Origin: Arachis hypogaea
Lineage: Eukaryota > Streptophyta > Magnoliopsida > Fabales > Fabaceae
NCBI RefSeq assembly: GCF_003086295.3
Contig: NC_092042.1
Span: forward strand, 41,277,419-41,341,418
Reading direction: 5' to 3'
DNA: 64,000 nucleotides
In this document: positions 1 to 10,092 of the stretch, in pieces
How positions within the stretch are numbered: the stretch's first letter is position 1
Layout of the letters: every line of letters starts with the position of its first letter
The notes under the pieces: model-generated
Databases searched by the model: none
The model's input: only the letters and a program-made list of their open reading frames with translations
Told to the model about the DNA's origin: nothing
Position numbers and translations under genes: made by a program

Positions 1-1139
1 TGTTGGTTCTCGATCATGTTAGAATAGAATCTAGTGATCCTTTTGCGTTTGTCACTACGCCCAAAACTCATGAGTTTGAAGCTCGTCACAGTCATCCCTT
101 CCCAGATCCTACTCGGAATACCACAGAAAAGGTTTAGACCTTCCGGATCTCAAGAATGGCCGCCAATAATTCTAGCTTATACCACGAAGACTCCGATCTT
201 TCGGAATGGAGGCTAAGAGATACACGCTCAATCTTAAGTAGACAGAAGTGGTTGTCAGTCACGGATCATCACATTCATGAGGTTGAAGTGCGAGTAAATA
301 TCTTAGAACAAGATTAAGCATGAATTGAATAGAAGAACAATAGTAATTGCATTAATACTCGAGGAACAGCAAAGCTCCACACCTTAATCTATGGTGTGTA
401 GAAACTCCACCGTTGAAAATACATAAGAACAAGGTCTAGGCATGGCCGTGAGGCCAGCCCCCAAAACATGATCAAGAGATCAAAAGATGATCCAAAGATC
501 CAAGATGATATACAATAGTAAAATGTCCTATTTATAATGAAACTAGTTACTAGGGTTTACAGAAATAGGTAAATGATGCAGAAATCCACTTCCGGGCCCA
601 CTTGGTGTGTGCTTGGACTGAGCATTGAGCTTTACACGTGTAGAGACCTCTCTTGGAGTTAAACGCCAGCTTTGGTGCCAGTTTGGGCGTTTAACTCCAA
701 CTTTTATGCCAGTTTTGGCGTTTTGACTTCAGAATAAGGCAGAGAATGGGCGTTTGAACGCCAGTTTATGTCGTCAAAACGCGAACAAAATATGAACTAT
801 TATATATTGCTGGAAAGCCCTAGATGTCTACTTTCCAACGCAATTGAGAACGCACTATTTGGAGTTATGTAGCTCCAGAAAATCCACTTCGAGTGCAGAG
901 AGGTTAGAATCCAACAGCATCAGCAGTCATTTGTTAGCCTCTGATTCAGATTTTTGCTCAGGTCCTTCAATTTCAGCCAGAAAATACTTGAAATCATAGA
1001 AAAATACACAAACTCATAGTAAAGTCCATAAATATGAATTTTGCTTAAAAACTAATAAAAACATCCCAAAAAGTAGCTAGATCCTACTAAAAACTACTTA
1101 AAAACAATGCCAAAAAGCGTATAAATTATCCGCTCATCA
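1..1139 (-). repeat. Family-1 LTR, inverted, truncated by window start
   Basis: On the minus strand this begins TGATGAGCGGATAATTTATA (plus-strand end CCGCTCATCA at 1139), the same 5' terminus as six other LTRs in the window. It runs off the left edge, so its other end and its target duplication cannot be seen. The U3 palindrome array (ggagttaaacgcc, gggcgtttaactcc and similar) is at about 645-785. It sits inside Athila gag-pol sequence that continues at 1140. Short open frames within it (for example 34-216) are not genes. Confidence 0.9.
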
Positions 1140-1983
1140 GGCTCTTGAGTAGATATGTTCCTATGCAAAGTTCATGAAGGACATAATGTGCCACAAAAGG
1201 GATTGGAGGAAGGCATGGACAATTTTTCTCACTAAGGAGTGTAGTGCAGTCATCTAGAGAAACTTACCAAAGAAATTATAGGACCCTGGGAGTTTTGTGA
1301 TACCTTGCACCCTTGGAGACACTTGCATTAGGACTACCCTATGTGATCTTGGAGCAAGCATCAACATCATGCCTTCATCATTAATGAAGAAGCTCGGAAT
1401 CCAAGAACCCAAGCCTACCTGCATCTCTCTTCAACTTGTTGATGGCTCCGTCAAGATCCCATCAGGGGTGGTTGAGGATATGATTGTCAGGGTTAGACCC
1501 ATTGCATTTTCCATAGACTTTGTGATCCTAGATATGGAAGAGAACATGAATGCCTCCATTATTCTTGCTAGACCTTTTCTAGCCACAGGGAGAACTATCA
1601 TTGACGTTCGGAAAGGGGAAGTAACACTGAGAGTCGATAGGGATAAGTTCACATTCAATGCTATCAAGGTCATCCAACATTCTGACCTCCCAGAGGAATG
1701 CATGAAGATTGATGTCATAGAACCCTTGGTTGAAGAGGTACATAAGATTGAAAGACTTGAGGAAGAGCTGGATAAAATCCTTGAAGATGCCATGCTTGAC
1801 ATGCATGCACCAAAAGAACAAGAGGAGACGTTGACCATCCCTAAAGTGGAATATAGAACTCTTAAACTAGAGCTTAAGCCTCTGCCACCATCCTTGAAAT
1901 ACGTGTTCTTAGGAGAGGGTGACACATATCCAGTTATCATAAGCTCTATCCTAGAGCAGCAGGAAGAAGAGGCGCTGATTTAG
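1140..1983 (+). pseudogene. Athila gag C-terminus and aspartic protease fragment
   Basis: The stretch before 1297 reads as the conserved gag-to-protease linker (a DPGSFVIPCTLGD-like segment) with internal stops. From 1297 a 228-codon open frame holds the retropepsin active site LCDLGAS (catalytic Asp in DLG) and the later conserved I-L-x-RPFLATG segment. The Gly normally found in ILGRPF is Ala here (ILARPF). A TAG at 1981-1983 separates it from the reverse transcriptase. The protease matches those of elements A and B in layout (CTIGTMTF, DLGSS), which supports common Athila ancestry. It is a fragment and not functional. Confidence 0.88.
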
Positions 1984-3090
1984 GTGCTTAAGGCCCACAA
2001 GACAGTTATCAGATGGACTATAAGTGACCTAAAGGGAATCATTCCAACTCGATGTATGCACAAAATCAGACTGGAAGATGATGCTAAACCCATGGTACAA
2101 CCACAGAGGAGATTAAATCTAGCTATGAGAAGTTGTCCAAAAAGAGGTTACAAAGCTGTGGGAGGCTGGGATTATATATCCCATTTCTAATAGCCCCTGG
2201 GTGAGCCCTGTACAAGTTGTCACCAAGAAGGGTGGGATGACAGTGATCCACAATGAAAGGAATGAGCTGATTTCCACAAGGACTATCACACGGTGGCGTA
2301 TGTGTATCGACTATAGGAGACTCAACAACGCCACTAGAAAGGATCACTTTCCATTAACTTTCATAGACCAGATGTTGGAAAGGCTGGCTGGCCAAGCATT
2401 CTACTGCTTCTTGGATTGATACTCCGGCTCCAATAAATTGCAGTTGATCCTCAAGACAAAGAAAAGACAGTGTTCACATGCCTATATGGAGTACTTGCCT
2501 ATAGGAGGATGCCTTTTGGCCTCTGCAATACACCAGCAACCTTTCAAAGGTGTATGCTTTCCATTTTCTCAGATATGGTGGAAAAATTCTTGGAGGCGTT
2601 CATGGATGACTTCTTTGTTTTTGGTGATTCCTTTGAATCTTGTCTCAACCGTCTGGCCCTAGTGCTAAAGCAGTGCTAAGAAACAAACCTGGTTTTAAAC
2701 TAGGAGAAATGCCATTTTATAGTTACTGAAGGAATTGTTCTTGGATATAGGATCTCAAACAAGGGAATAGATGTCAATCAGGCTAAGGTGGAAAGAATTG
2801 AAAAATTACCACCGCCCACTAATGTTAAGGCCATCAGGAGCTTCTTAGGCCATGCAGGTTTCTATAGGAGGTTTATCAAGGACTTCTCCAAAATTGCAGA
2901 ACCCCTGTGCAATCTTCTAGTTGCAAACACACCTTTTGTTTTTGGTGAAGACTGCCTACTTGCCTTCAAAACTCTAAAGGCAGAGACGACCATGCCCATC
3001 ACTGAAGTTCCGAAACATTCCTTGATGAGCAACTTTTTGCAATCCAAAAAGCACCATGGTTTGCAGGTATTGCAAACTATAAAGCCATGA
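1984..3090 (+). pseudogene. Athila reverse transcriptase, broken
   Basis: The order of RT motifs is readable across frames: WTISDLKGI near 2010, SPWVSPVQVV and KKGGMTV near 2195-2235, WRMCIDYRRLN near 2293, TFQRCM near 2548, and the catalytic box FMDD at about 2599-2610, followed by VFGDSF. The connection segment SFLGHAGFYRRFIKDFSKIA is at about 2836-2895. There are stops or frameshifts near 2190, 2419, 2437 and 2680. After about 2985 the sequence jumps from the RT thumb to the segment before integrase, so the RNase H catalytic domain (normally about 130 residues) has been deleted. Replication-competent RT is not encoded. Confidence 0.88.
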
Positions 3091-3877
3091 AGTTCATTCC
3101 GAAAGAGTATAGCAGACAACAAGCACGCAAACTTCTGCATGATGTTAAATACTACTTGTGGGATGAACCCTACCTCTTTAAGAGATGCTCGGATGGTATA
3201 ATCTAACATTGTGTCTTCGAGGAAGAAGCCTAGCAGATTCTTTGGCATTGTCATGGCTCTGAATATAGAGGACATTTTGGAAGAGAGCAAACAGCTACCA
3301 AGGTCTTTCAGAGCGAATTCTACTGGCCAACACTCTTTAAGGATTTCCGAGAGTTTGTCCGCAATTGCGACAAGTTCCAACGAGTTGGAAATCTCCCTCA
3401 TAATCACGAAATGCCACTACAAGGGATTCTGGAAATTAAGCTATTTGATGTATAGGGGATAGACTTCATGGGACCCTTTCCACCCTCATATTCAAACACA
3501 TACATCCTGGTGGCGGTGGAATATGTGTCCAAGTGGGTTGAGGCAATAGCATCACCCACTAATGACACCCAAGTGGTGTTAAAATTCCTCCAAAAGTACA
3601 TCTTCAGCAGATTCGGTATCCCACGGACACTGATCAGTGACAGAGGCACCACTTATGCAACAGACAACTTAACTCCATCTTATAAAGATTTGGTGTTCAT
3701 AAAAACGTGGTGACCCCTACCTTCCACAGACTAATGGGCAAGCTGAAGTCTCTAACAGGGAGCTCAAATGAATTATGGAGAGGACAATGAGCACCTTCAG
3801 AAGAGATTGGACAAAGAAACTTGACGGTGCTCTCTGGACATATCGGACTACATTTAAGACTCCCATCAGGATGTCCC
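3091..3877 (+). pseudogene. Athila integrase, broken
   Basis: The zinc-binding HHCC region is at about 3240-3390, but the last cysteine is replaced by phenylalanine (NCDKFQ in place of CDKCQ). The catalytic core is recognisable: [20 protein letters not shown] near 3461-3520 (first Asp), LISDRGT near 3630 (second Asp) and QTNGQAEVSNREL near 3728-3765 (catalytic Glu). Frameshifts lie near 3462 and 3712 and a TGA at about 3770. The frame stops at 3877, where the LTR of element E begins within the conserved TTFKTPI segment. It is not functional. Confidence 0.87.
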
Positions 3878-4454
3878 TGTTCATACCCTGGGTCAAGCTG
3901 TCCGACCCGGGATGTTTAGCGACAAGCCGACCGACCTCTTCAGGTCAGACTATCCGACCTCTTCTCAAAGAGCTCGGCCAAATGCCCGACCTCTTCTCAA
4001 AGAGCTCGGCTAAATCGCCCAAGGAGCCCAAAGCAGGCCCAAAAACGAAGAAACACAGCCCAATCTAAAGGCAGCCAAAGCCCAGAAAGATAAAGGCTGT
4101 TCCCTTGAAGATAAGATAACCTCACTTAAAGATAAGATAAAGATAAGATAAGATAACTAACTTATCTTATCCACATGAGGCCACATCTCACCATTATAAA
4201 TACACTGGAGCACCCAGGTATAACTCATACTCTGATTCTACTCAATACCTGTTTAATACCCTTGCTAACTTAAGCATCGGAGTCCCTTGCAGGTACCCCC
4301 ACCCTCCGGGAACGAAGGATCCGCATCACCACCAAGTCCAACAAGTCGGACACACCAGCTCCGGCCGTCGTACACCTGCCGGACACGTCGGCTCCGACCA
4401 ACACAGAATATCTCATCCGAGATCGACCTACAGTCTCAGGTAACCCTCGGAACA
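3878..4454 (+). repeat. 5' LTR of element E with GATA-motif cluster
   Basis: Starts TGTTCATACC and ends GGAACA, just before the primer site. The 5' flank is GTCCC; no 3' LTR is present to compare. At about 4088-4172 there are many GATAAG words and their complement CTTATC, and 20-100 bp downstream a TATA box (TATAAATA, 4195-4202). This gives a readable U3 promoter. The first part (3900-4020) repeats the words CCGACCTCTTC and AGCTCGGC. Confidence 0.85.
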
Positions 4455-4455
4455 T

Positions 4456-4473
4456 TGGCGCCGTTGCCAGGGA
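4456..4473 (+). other. Primer binding site of element E (tRNA-Asp type)
   Basis: TGGCGCCGTTGCCAGGGA complements the 3' end of plant tRNA-Asp except for one base (A for G, third position of the last GGGGA). It starts two bases after the LTR end. Confidence 0.85.
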
Positions 4474-4495
4474 ACCTGGAAGTCATCCCATCACC

Positions 4496-5756
4496 ATGGC
4501 GGACAACCATGACAATGACCACGATTCTGATCCAGAAAATAGGACGCCGCATAAAAACGCGGACGCCACCCCCAAAAGCACACCCCAAAACGGGGGAGAT
4601 AAGCAAACTCCAAACACAGAAATCCTGGAAGCACTACAAGCTCAACAAAACCGCCTCCAACAACTCGAAAAAGAAGCCGAGCATCAACGGGAAGCCAAGA
4701 AGGACCTCCGAGGGGAAACTAGGCAACGCCGAGAGTTAAAAGATAAGCTCTTAAAACTCGAAGCTGATCTCAAAACCAAAGAGATCATGAAAGCTAAAGG
4801 TCCCAAATGACTTCAAAGCTCCCAACATGACTCCGTATGACGGCACATCAGATCTAAGCTATCATCTTAGCAATTGCAGAAGCATGATGTATCTCACGGA
4901 GGCCTCAGATGCAATCCGTTATTCTCCATCCAGAAGGACAAAGCCAAACACGCATCAAGCCTATTAGGGATCAAGCAAGGAGATCGAGAGAGCCTTCGCA
5001 ACTACATGGAAAGATTCAACAAAACTTGTCTGGACATACAAAGTCTGCCAACAGAAGCAGCTATCAGGGGTCTCATCAATGGTCTGCGCGAAGGACCTTT
5101 TAGCCACTCAATATCCAAGAAGCACCCAAACATCTCGGAACGAGGTACAAGAACGGGCAGAGAAGTACATCAACATGGTGAAAAACTCTCGACTAGGAGA
5201 GATCTCAAAAACCAAACATTCCTACTCCTCTCGGGATAAGGATAAAGAGTCCAAGAAAAAAGAAGATCAACATGGAGAGAAGCCTAAAAAATACCACAAT
5301 TACACCCCCTTCGGGTGTCTGTTGTGGATATCTACCGAGAAATATGCAACACTGAGAAGATCCCATCAACTCGCCCAATCAAAAACCAAAGAGGTCGGAC
5401 GCATTGAAGGTCCACCTCACACCAAAGAGGTCGGACAAGTTGAAGGTCCACCTCACACCAAAGAGGTCGGACGCGTTGAAGGTCCACCTCACACCAAAGA
5501 GGTCGGACAAGTTGAAGGTCCACCTCACACCAAAGAGGTCGGACAAGTCGAAGGTCAACCTCACACCAAAGAGATCGGACAAGTCGAAAGGTCAACCTCA
5601 CACCAAAGAGGTCGGACAAGTCGAACGTCTCACACCAAAGAGGTCGAACGAGTTGAACGTCCACCTCACACCCCTGAGAGACATGTTCATGGAGGATTCG
5701 CAGGAGGAAGGATCTCTAAATCATCTCGCAAAGGACACCTCAAAGAGGTATATTAA
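4496..5756 (+). pseudogene. Tat-type gag, frameshifted
   Basis: The ATG at 4496 opens a 104-codon frame (MADNHDNDHDS start) that is charged and likely coiled-coil (ALQAQQNRLQQLEKEAEH). After a TGA near 4808, gag core motifs continue in other frames: FKAPNMTPYDGTSD, MMYLTEASDAI, SLRNYMERFNKTCLDI, GLINGLREGPF and ERAEKYINM. The distal part becomes a 36-bp in-frame tandem repeat (5385-5675). Several frameshifts make it non-functional. No zinc knuckle is visible. Confidence 0.8.
5385..5675 (+). repeat. 36-bp minisatellite in gag of element E
   Basis: About eight tandem units of 36 bp, with the core CACACCAAAGAGGTCGGAC. The unit is exactly 12 codons and reads TKEVGQVEGPPH in the gag frame. The first six units are near perfect; later units shrink and lose the frame through small deletions. 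Because of the regular period, several frames on both strands stay open here. They are not separate genes. Confidence 0.93.
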
Positions 5757-6680
5757 GGAAGGGAGAGATGTTTGAATAGGACTACGGGGTGCAAACAAGC
5801 CTTCCGAGATTTTGAAAATTCTTGGGGCAACCACCCATTCTTACCCAACCAAGGGAAAGTGAAAAGCTCATATTTTACCTCGTAGTGGAAAGTCTGGCAA
5901 TAGCCTCATCACTAGTTAAAGAAGACAAAAGTGGACAACAACCCGTCTACTTCATCATCAAGGCTCTACAAGGGGCCGAACTAAACTATCAAGAGATAGA
6001 GTAGTTTGCCTACGCCTTCATACTCACCTCTCGATGACTCCACCCATACTTTCAAGCTCACACTATCAGAGTTCGAACCAACCAGCCCATAGAAGGCATC
6101 CTACAGAAAACAGACTTAGCAGGAAGAATTCTACAGTAGGCAGTCAAGTTATCCGAAATCGATCTTCGACATAAAGCTCAGACAGCCATCAAATCACAGT
6201 ATCTGGCCGACTTTATTACAGAGTACACTGACACCCCGGGAAATCCTACAAAATGGAAACCCTACATGGACGACTCTTCAAACAAAACCGGGAGTGGTGC
6301 AGGCATAATTATAGAAAGCGATCAGGGAAGCCAAATCAAGCTAAATGACCAAGCTGAATACGAGGCACTACTGGCTGGTTTAAGGCTAGCTAGGAAGGTA
6401 GGAGCTTACCATGTCCAGTGATTCACAAGTAGTCAACTCACAAATAGAAGGGAGCAACCAAGCTAAGGATCCCACCATGAAAAAATACCTCGGGTAATTC
6501 GGGGGACCCTGGACAACACCAGAGAACAGCTCAGACAATTCGGGGGACCCTGGACAAAAACAGAAAACAGCTCGGACATTTCGAGGAAAATAAAGTCCGA
6601 CACATACCTCGGGAGCAGAATGCCCGAGCTGATGCATTTTCAAAACTAGCCAACACCAAACCAAGGGGCAATAACAGAAG
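5757..6680 (+). pseudogene. RT connection and dual RNase H segment (Tat type), broken
   Basis: From about 5790 the sequence reads as the RT connection/RNase H region (motifs SEKLIFYLVVESLAIASSLV, QQPVYFIIKALQGAELNY, FAYAFILTSRRLHPYFQAHT) with stops at about 6001 and 6138. From about 6250 a second RNase H-like segment follows (YMDDSSNKTGSGAGIIIES, then NDQAEYEALLAGLRLARKVG), with a short deletion before NDQAEYE. Near 6500-6560 a roughly 48-bp stretch (ATTCGGGGGACCCTGGACAA) is tandemly duplicated. Protease and the catalytic part of RT are absent upstream, so this is a deletion derivative. Confidence 0.8.
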
Positions 6681-6686
6681 CCTCAT

Positions 6687-8446
6687 TGATGAGCGGATAA
6701 TTTATACGCTTTTTGGCATTGTTTTTAGTATGTTTTTAGTATGTTCTAGTTAGTTTTTAGTATATTTTTATTAGTTTTTAGTTAAAATTCACTTTTCTGG
6801 ACTTTACTATGAGTTTGTGTGTTTTTCTGTGATTTCAGGTATTTTCTGGCTGAAATTGAGGGACCTGAGCAAAAATCTGATTCAGAGACTGAAAAGGACT
6901 GCAGATGCTGTTGGATTCTGACCTCCCTGCACTCGAAGTGGATTTTCTGGAGCTACAGAAGCCCAATTGGCGCGCTCTCAACGGCGTTGGAACGTAGACA
7001 TCCTGGGCTTTCCAGCAATATATGATAGTCCATACTTTGCCCAAGATTTGATGGCCCAAACCGGCGTTCAAAGTCACCCTCAGAATTCCCAGCGTTAAAC
7101 GCCGGAACTGGCACCAAAGTGGGAGTTAAACGCCCAAAATGGCATAAAAGCTGGCGTTTAACTCCAAGAAGAGTCTCTACACGAAAATGCTTCAATGCTC
7201 AGCCCAAGCACACACCAAGTGGTCCCGGAAGTGGATTTTTATGTCATTTACTCATCTTTGTAAACCCTAGGCTACTAGTTCTCTATAAGTAGTAGGACCT
7301 TTTACTATTGTATTTTCATCTTTGGATTATTTTGAGATCCTTTGATCATCTTTGGATCATTTTAGAGCTTTTGATCATGTTTTTATGATTGAACCCTCTT
7401 TGGGAGGCTGGCCATTCGGCCATGCCTAGACCTTGTTCTTATGTATTTTCAACAGTGGAGTTTCTACACACCATAGATTAAGGTGTGGAGCTCTGCTGTA
7501 CCTCGAGTATTAATGCAATTACTATTGTTCTTCTATTCAATTCCGCTTGTTCTTGTTCTAAGATATCACTTGTTCTTTAACTTGATGAATGTGATGATCC
7601 GTGACACTCATCATCATTCTCACCTATGAACGTGTGATTGACAACCACCTCTGTTCTACCTTAGATTGGGTGAATATCTCTTGGATTCCTGATACACGAT
7701 GCATGGTTGATCGCCTGACAACCGAGCGCTCGCCTGACAACCGAGCCAGCCATTCCGTGAGATCAGAGTCTTCGTGGTATAGGCTAGAACTGATGGTGGC
7801 ATTCAAGAGAATCCGGAAGGTCTAACCTTGTCTGTGGTATTCTGAGTAGGATTCAATGACTGAATGACTGTGACGTGCTTCAAACTCCTGAAGGCGGGGC
7901 GTTAGTGACAGACGCAAAAGAATCACTGGATTCTATTCCGGCCTGATTGAGAACCGACAGATGGATAGCCGTGCCGTGACAGGGTGCGTTGAACATTTCC
8001 ATTGAGAGGATGGGAGGTAGCCACTGACAACGGTGAAACCCTTGCATAAGCTTGCCATGGAAAGGAGTAAGAAGGATTGGATGAAGACAGTATGAAAGCA
8101 GAGAGACGGAAGGGACAAGCATCTTCATACGCTTATCTGAAATTCCCACCAATGAATTACATAAGTATCTCTATCTTTATCTTTATGTTTCATTCGTATA
8201 TCACCCATATCCATTTGAGTTTGCCTGACTAAGATTTACAAGGTGACCATAGCTTGCTTCATACCAACAATCTCTGTGGGATCGACCCTTACTCGCGTAA
8301 GGTTTATTACTTGGACGACCCAGTACACTTGCTGGTTAGTTGTGCGAAGTTGTGTTTATGCCTTGGTAGTGAACACCAAGTTTTTGGATTTATTACCGGG
8401 GATTATTTGATTTGTGAAAAGTATTGATCACAATTTCGCGCTATCA
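6687..8446 (+). repeat. 5' LTR of element A
   Basis: Starts TGATGAGCGG and ends CTATCA. The U3 palindrome array is at about 7060-7175 (AGCGTTAAACGCC, GGAGTTAAACGCCC, TGGCGTTTAACTCC). A TATA box (TATAAG, 7284-7289) lies about 110 bp further on. R/U5 follows, with the U5 hairpin CCTTAC-TCGC-GTAAGG at 8287-8302. It closely matches the 3' LTR, apart from small indels in the TTTGGATCATT words near 7320-7400. ORFs of 60-90 codons inside it recur in other LTR copies with changes that do not preserve a protein. Confidence 0.95.
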
Positions 8447-8452
8447 AGTTTT

Positions 8453-8470
8453 TGGCGCCGTTGCCGGGGA
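8453..8470 (+). other. Primer binding site of element A (tRNA-Asp)
   Basis: TGGCGCCGTTGCCGGGGA is the exact complement of the plant tRNA-Asp 3' end (CCA included), six bases after the LTR. Confidence 0.93.
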
Positions 8471-10092
8471 TTGTTGAGGTTGGACAACTGACGGTTCATC
8501 TTGTTGCTTAGATTAGGTATTTTTTCTTCAGAGTTCTTAAGAATGAATTCTAGTGTTTCATGATGATCTGTTGAAGTCTGGCTGGCTGTGAAGCCATGTC
8601 TAATTCTATTGGACCGAGGTTTCAACTTATCATCACAAGAGCTTGTTGATTTCTATCAATCTTGCTGTTGGAGCAGTGATCTGCTAAGGCTTGGCTGGCC
8701 ATTGGCCATGTCTAGTGTTTTGGACCGAAGCTTTCTTTGAAAGCTTGGCTGGCTGCGAAGCCATGTCTAATTCCTGGACCGGAGTCTTAGACTAAACATT
8801 GCATGATTCCTGGAATTCTCATTAAGAATTTTGATACCTTTATTTTCTTTTTCCACTTAATTTTCGAAAAAAATCCAAAAAAATTTTACAAAATCATAAA
8901 AACCAAAAATATTGTATGTTTCTTGTTTGAGTCTAGTGTCTCATTTTAAGTTTGGTGTCAATTGCATGCATTCATTCATGTGTCTTAAGGATCTTCAAGT
9001 AATTCTTGATGATTTCTTACTCTGATCTTTGAATTCTCTTGACTTGAGTGTTTATGTGTCTCATATGCATTCTCATTAGTGTCAGTAGTGTACAAACTGC
9101 TAAGTTTGGTGTCTTGCATGCATTGTTATTTGATTTTAGTTGCATTTTGATTATTCCTCACTATTAAAAATCCAAAAATATTTTTAATTTGTGTCTTCTC
9201 AAGTCAATAATACAGAGAATTGAAGATTCAGAACATTCAGCAGAGGAATTGCACAGAAAAAGCTGGGCGTTCAAAACGCCCAGTGAAGAAGGATAGACTG
9301 GCGTTTAAACGCCAGCCAGGGTGCCTGGTTGGGCGTTTAACGCCCAAAAGGGTAGAGTTTTTGGCGTTAAACGCCAGAATGTGCACCATTCTGGGCGTTT
9401 AACGCCAGGATGGCACAAGAGGGAAGATTCTGTTTTCAATGCAATTTTTTTCAGGTTTTCAAAGTTTTTCAAAATCAAATCTTTTTCAAATCATTTCTTC
9501 TCAATCATATGTTTTCAAAATTGATTTCTTTCCATTTTCAAAGATACTTGCTATCAATCAATGATTTAATTCAACATTTCAAGTATGTTGCCTTTTTCTG
9601 TTGAGAAAGGTTTAATGTTTGAATCATATCTTTTCTTGATAGCCAAGTCATTAATTTTCAAAATCAAATCTTTTTAAAATGTTTTTCAAATCATATTTTC
9701 TCAATCACATCTTTTTTTTAAAACTAATCATATCTTCTTAACCACATCTTTTTCAAAATAGCTTTCAATCAAATCTTTTTGATTTCTAATTTCAAATTCT
9801 TCTTCAAAAATCACTTGATTTCTTTCCCACTTTTATTTTCGAAAATCAATTAAGGTTTTTCAAAATGTTTTCAAAATCTTTTACTTAATTTTTGAAAATT
9901 GCTTCCCTTCTTCTCACATCCTTCTATTTATGGACTAACACTATTCCTTAATGCAAAATTCGAACTCCATCTTCTTTGATAAGTTCGAATTTTCTACTTC
10001 TGCCTTCTATTTTTCTTTTCCTCTGACACATCAAGGAATCTCTATACTGTGACATAGAGGATTCCACATTTTCTTGTTCTCTTCTCTTTCTT
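8471..10092 (+). promoter_or_regulatory. gag leader (5' UTR) of element A
   Basis: About 1.6 kb without a gene. Near 8580-8780 the phrase around GGCTGGCTGTGAAGCCATGTC is repeated three to four times. TAAGTTTGGTGTC words are at about 8946 and 9101. A GCGTTTAAACGCC palindrome array is at 9263-9410, and T-rich TTTTTCAAAATC words run from about 9430 to 9900. Close to the gag ATG an inverted repeat (10035-10065) has arms GGAATCTCTAT and ATAGAGGATTCC around ACTGTGAC. The arms are also seen in B (24298-24328) and, weaker, in D (63477-63506). The leader could hold packaging or dimer signals; this is inference. Confidence 0.75.
9263..9410. repeat. Palindrome array in the leader of element A
   Basis: Five GGGCGTT...AACGCCC or GGCGTTTAAACGCC palindromes spaced 25-45 bp, including perfect forms such as TGGCGTTTAAACGCCA. 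The same family-specific word occurs in U3 and before ORF2. Confidence 0.9.

Larger units (their letters stand above)
1140..3877 (+). mobile_element. Athila-lineage gag-pol remnant
   Basis: This is a degraded piece of a Ty3/gypsy Athila-type element: the end of gag, then protease, reverse transcriptase and integrase in the usual order. No LTR of its own is visible. The left side is broken by the inverted family-1 LTR and the right side by the LTR of element E, which starts inside the integrase C-terminal coding region. Stops and frameshifts break every domain and the RNase H domain is missing. It is the only RT/integrase of the lineage that family-1 gag-protease resembles in this window, and it is dead. 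Confidence 0.9.
3878..6686 (+). mobile_element. Element E, Tat-lineage Ty3/gypsy, internally deleted
   Basis: The order is LTR (3878-4454), a tRNA-Asp-type primer site, a gag fragment, a 36-bp minisatellite, then the RT connection and two RNase H-like segments. Protease, most of RT and integrase are missing. The right side is cut by the 5' LTR of element A at 6687. The presence of a second, aRNH-like RNase H segment is typical of the Tat/Ogre branch. The LTR starts in Athila integrase sequence, so E is younger than that remnant and older than A. Confidence 0.85.

Noticed and set aside
1431..1940. Minus-strand 169-codon frame over the protease
   Set aside because: Shadow of a recognisable retropepsin frame on the plus strand.
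5332..5664. Minus-strand repeat protein (WCEVDLQLVRPL type)
   Set aside because: Shadow of the 36-bp minisatellite in the gag frame of element E.
8453..8470. Fragment of a tRNA gene
   Set aside because: Only the 18 bases complementary to the tRNA 3' end are present, at the LTR border: a primer binding site.
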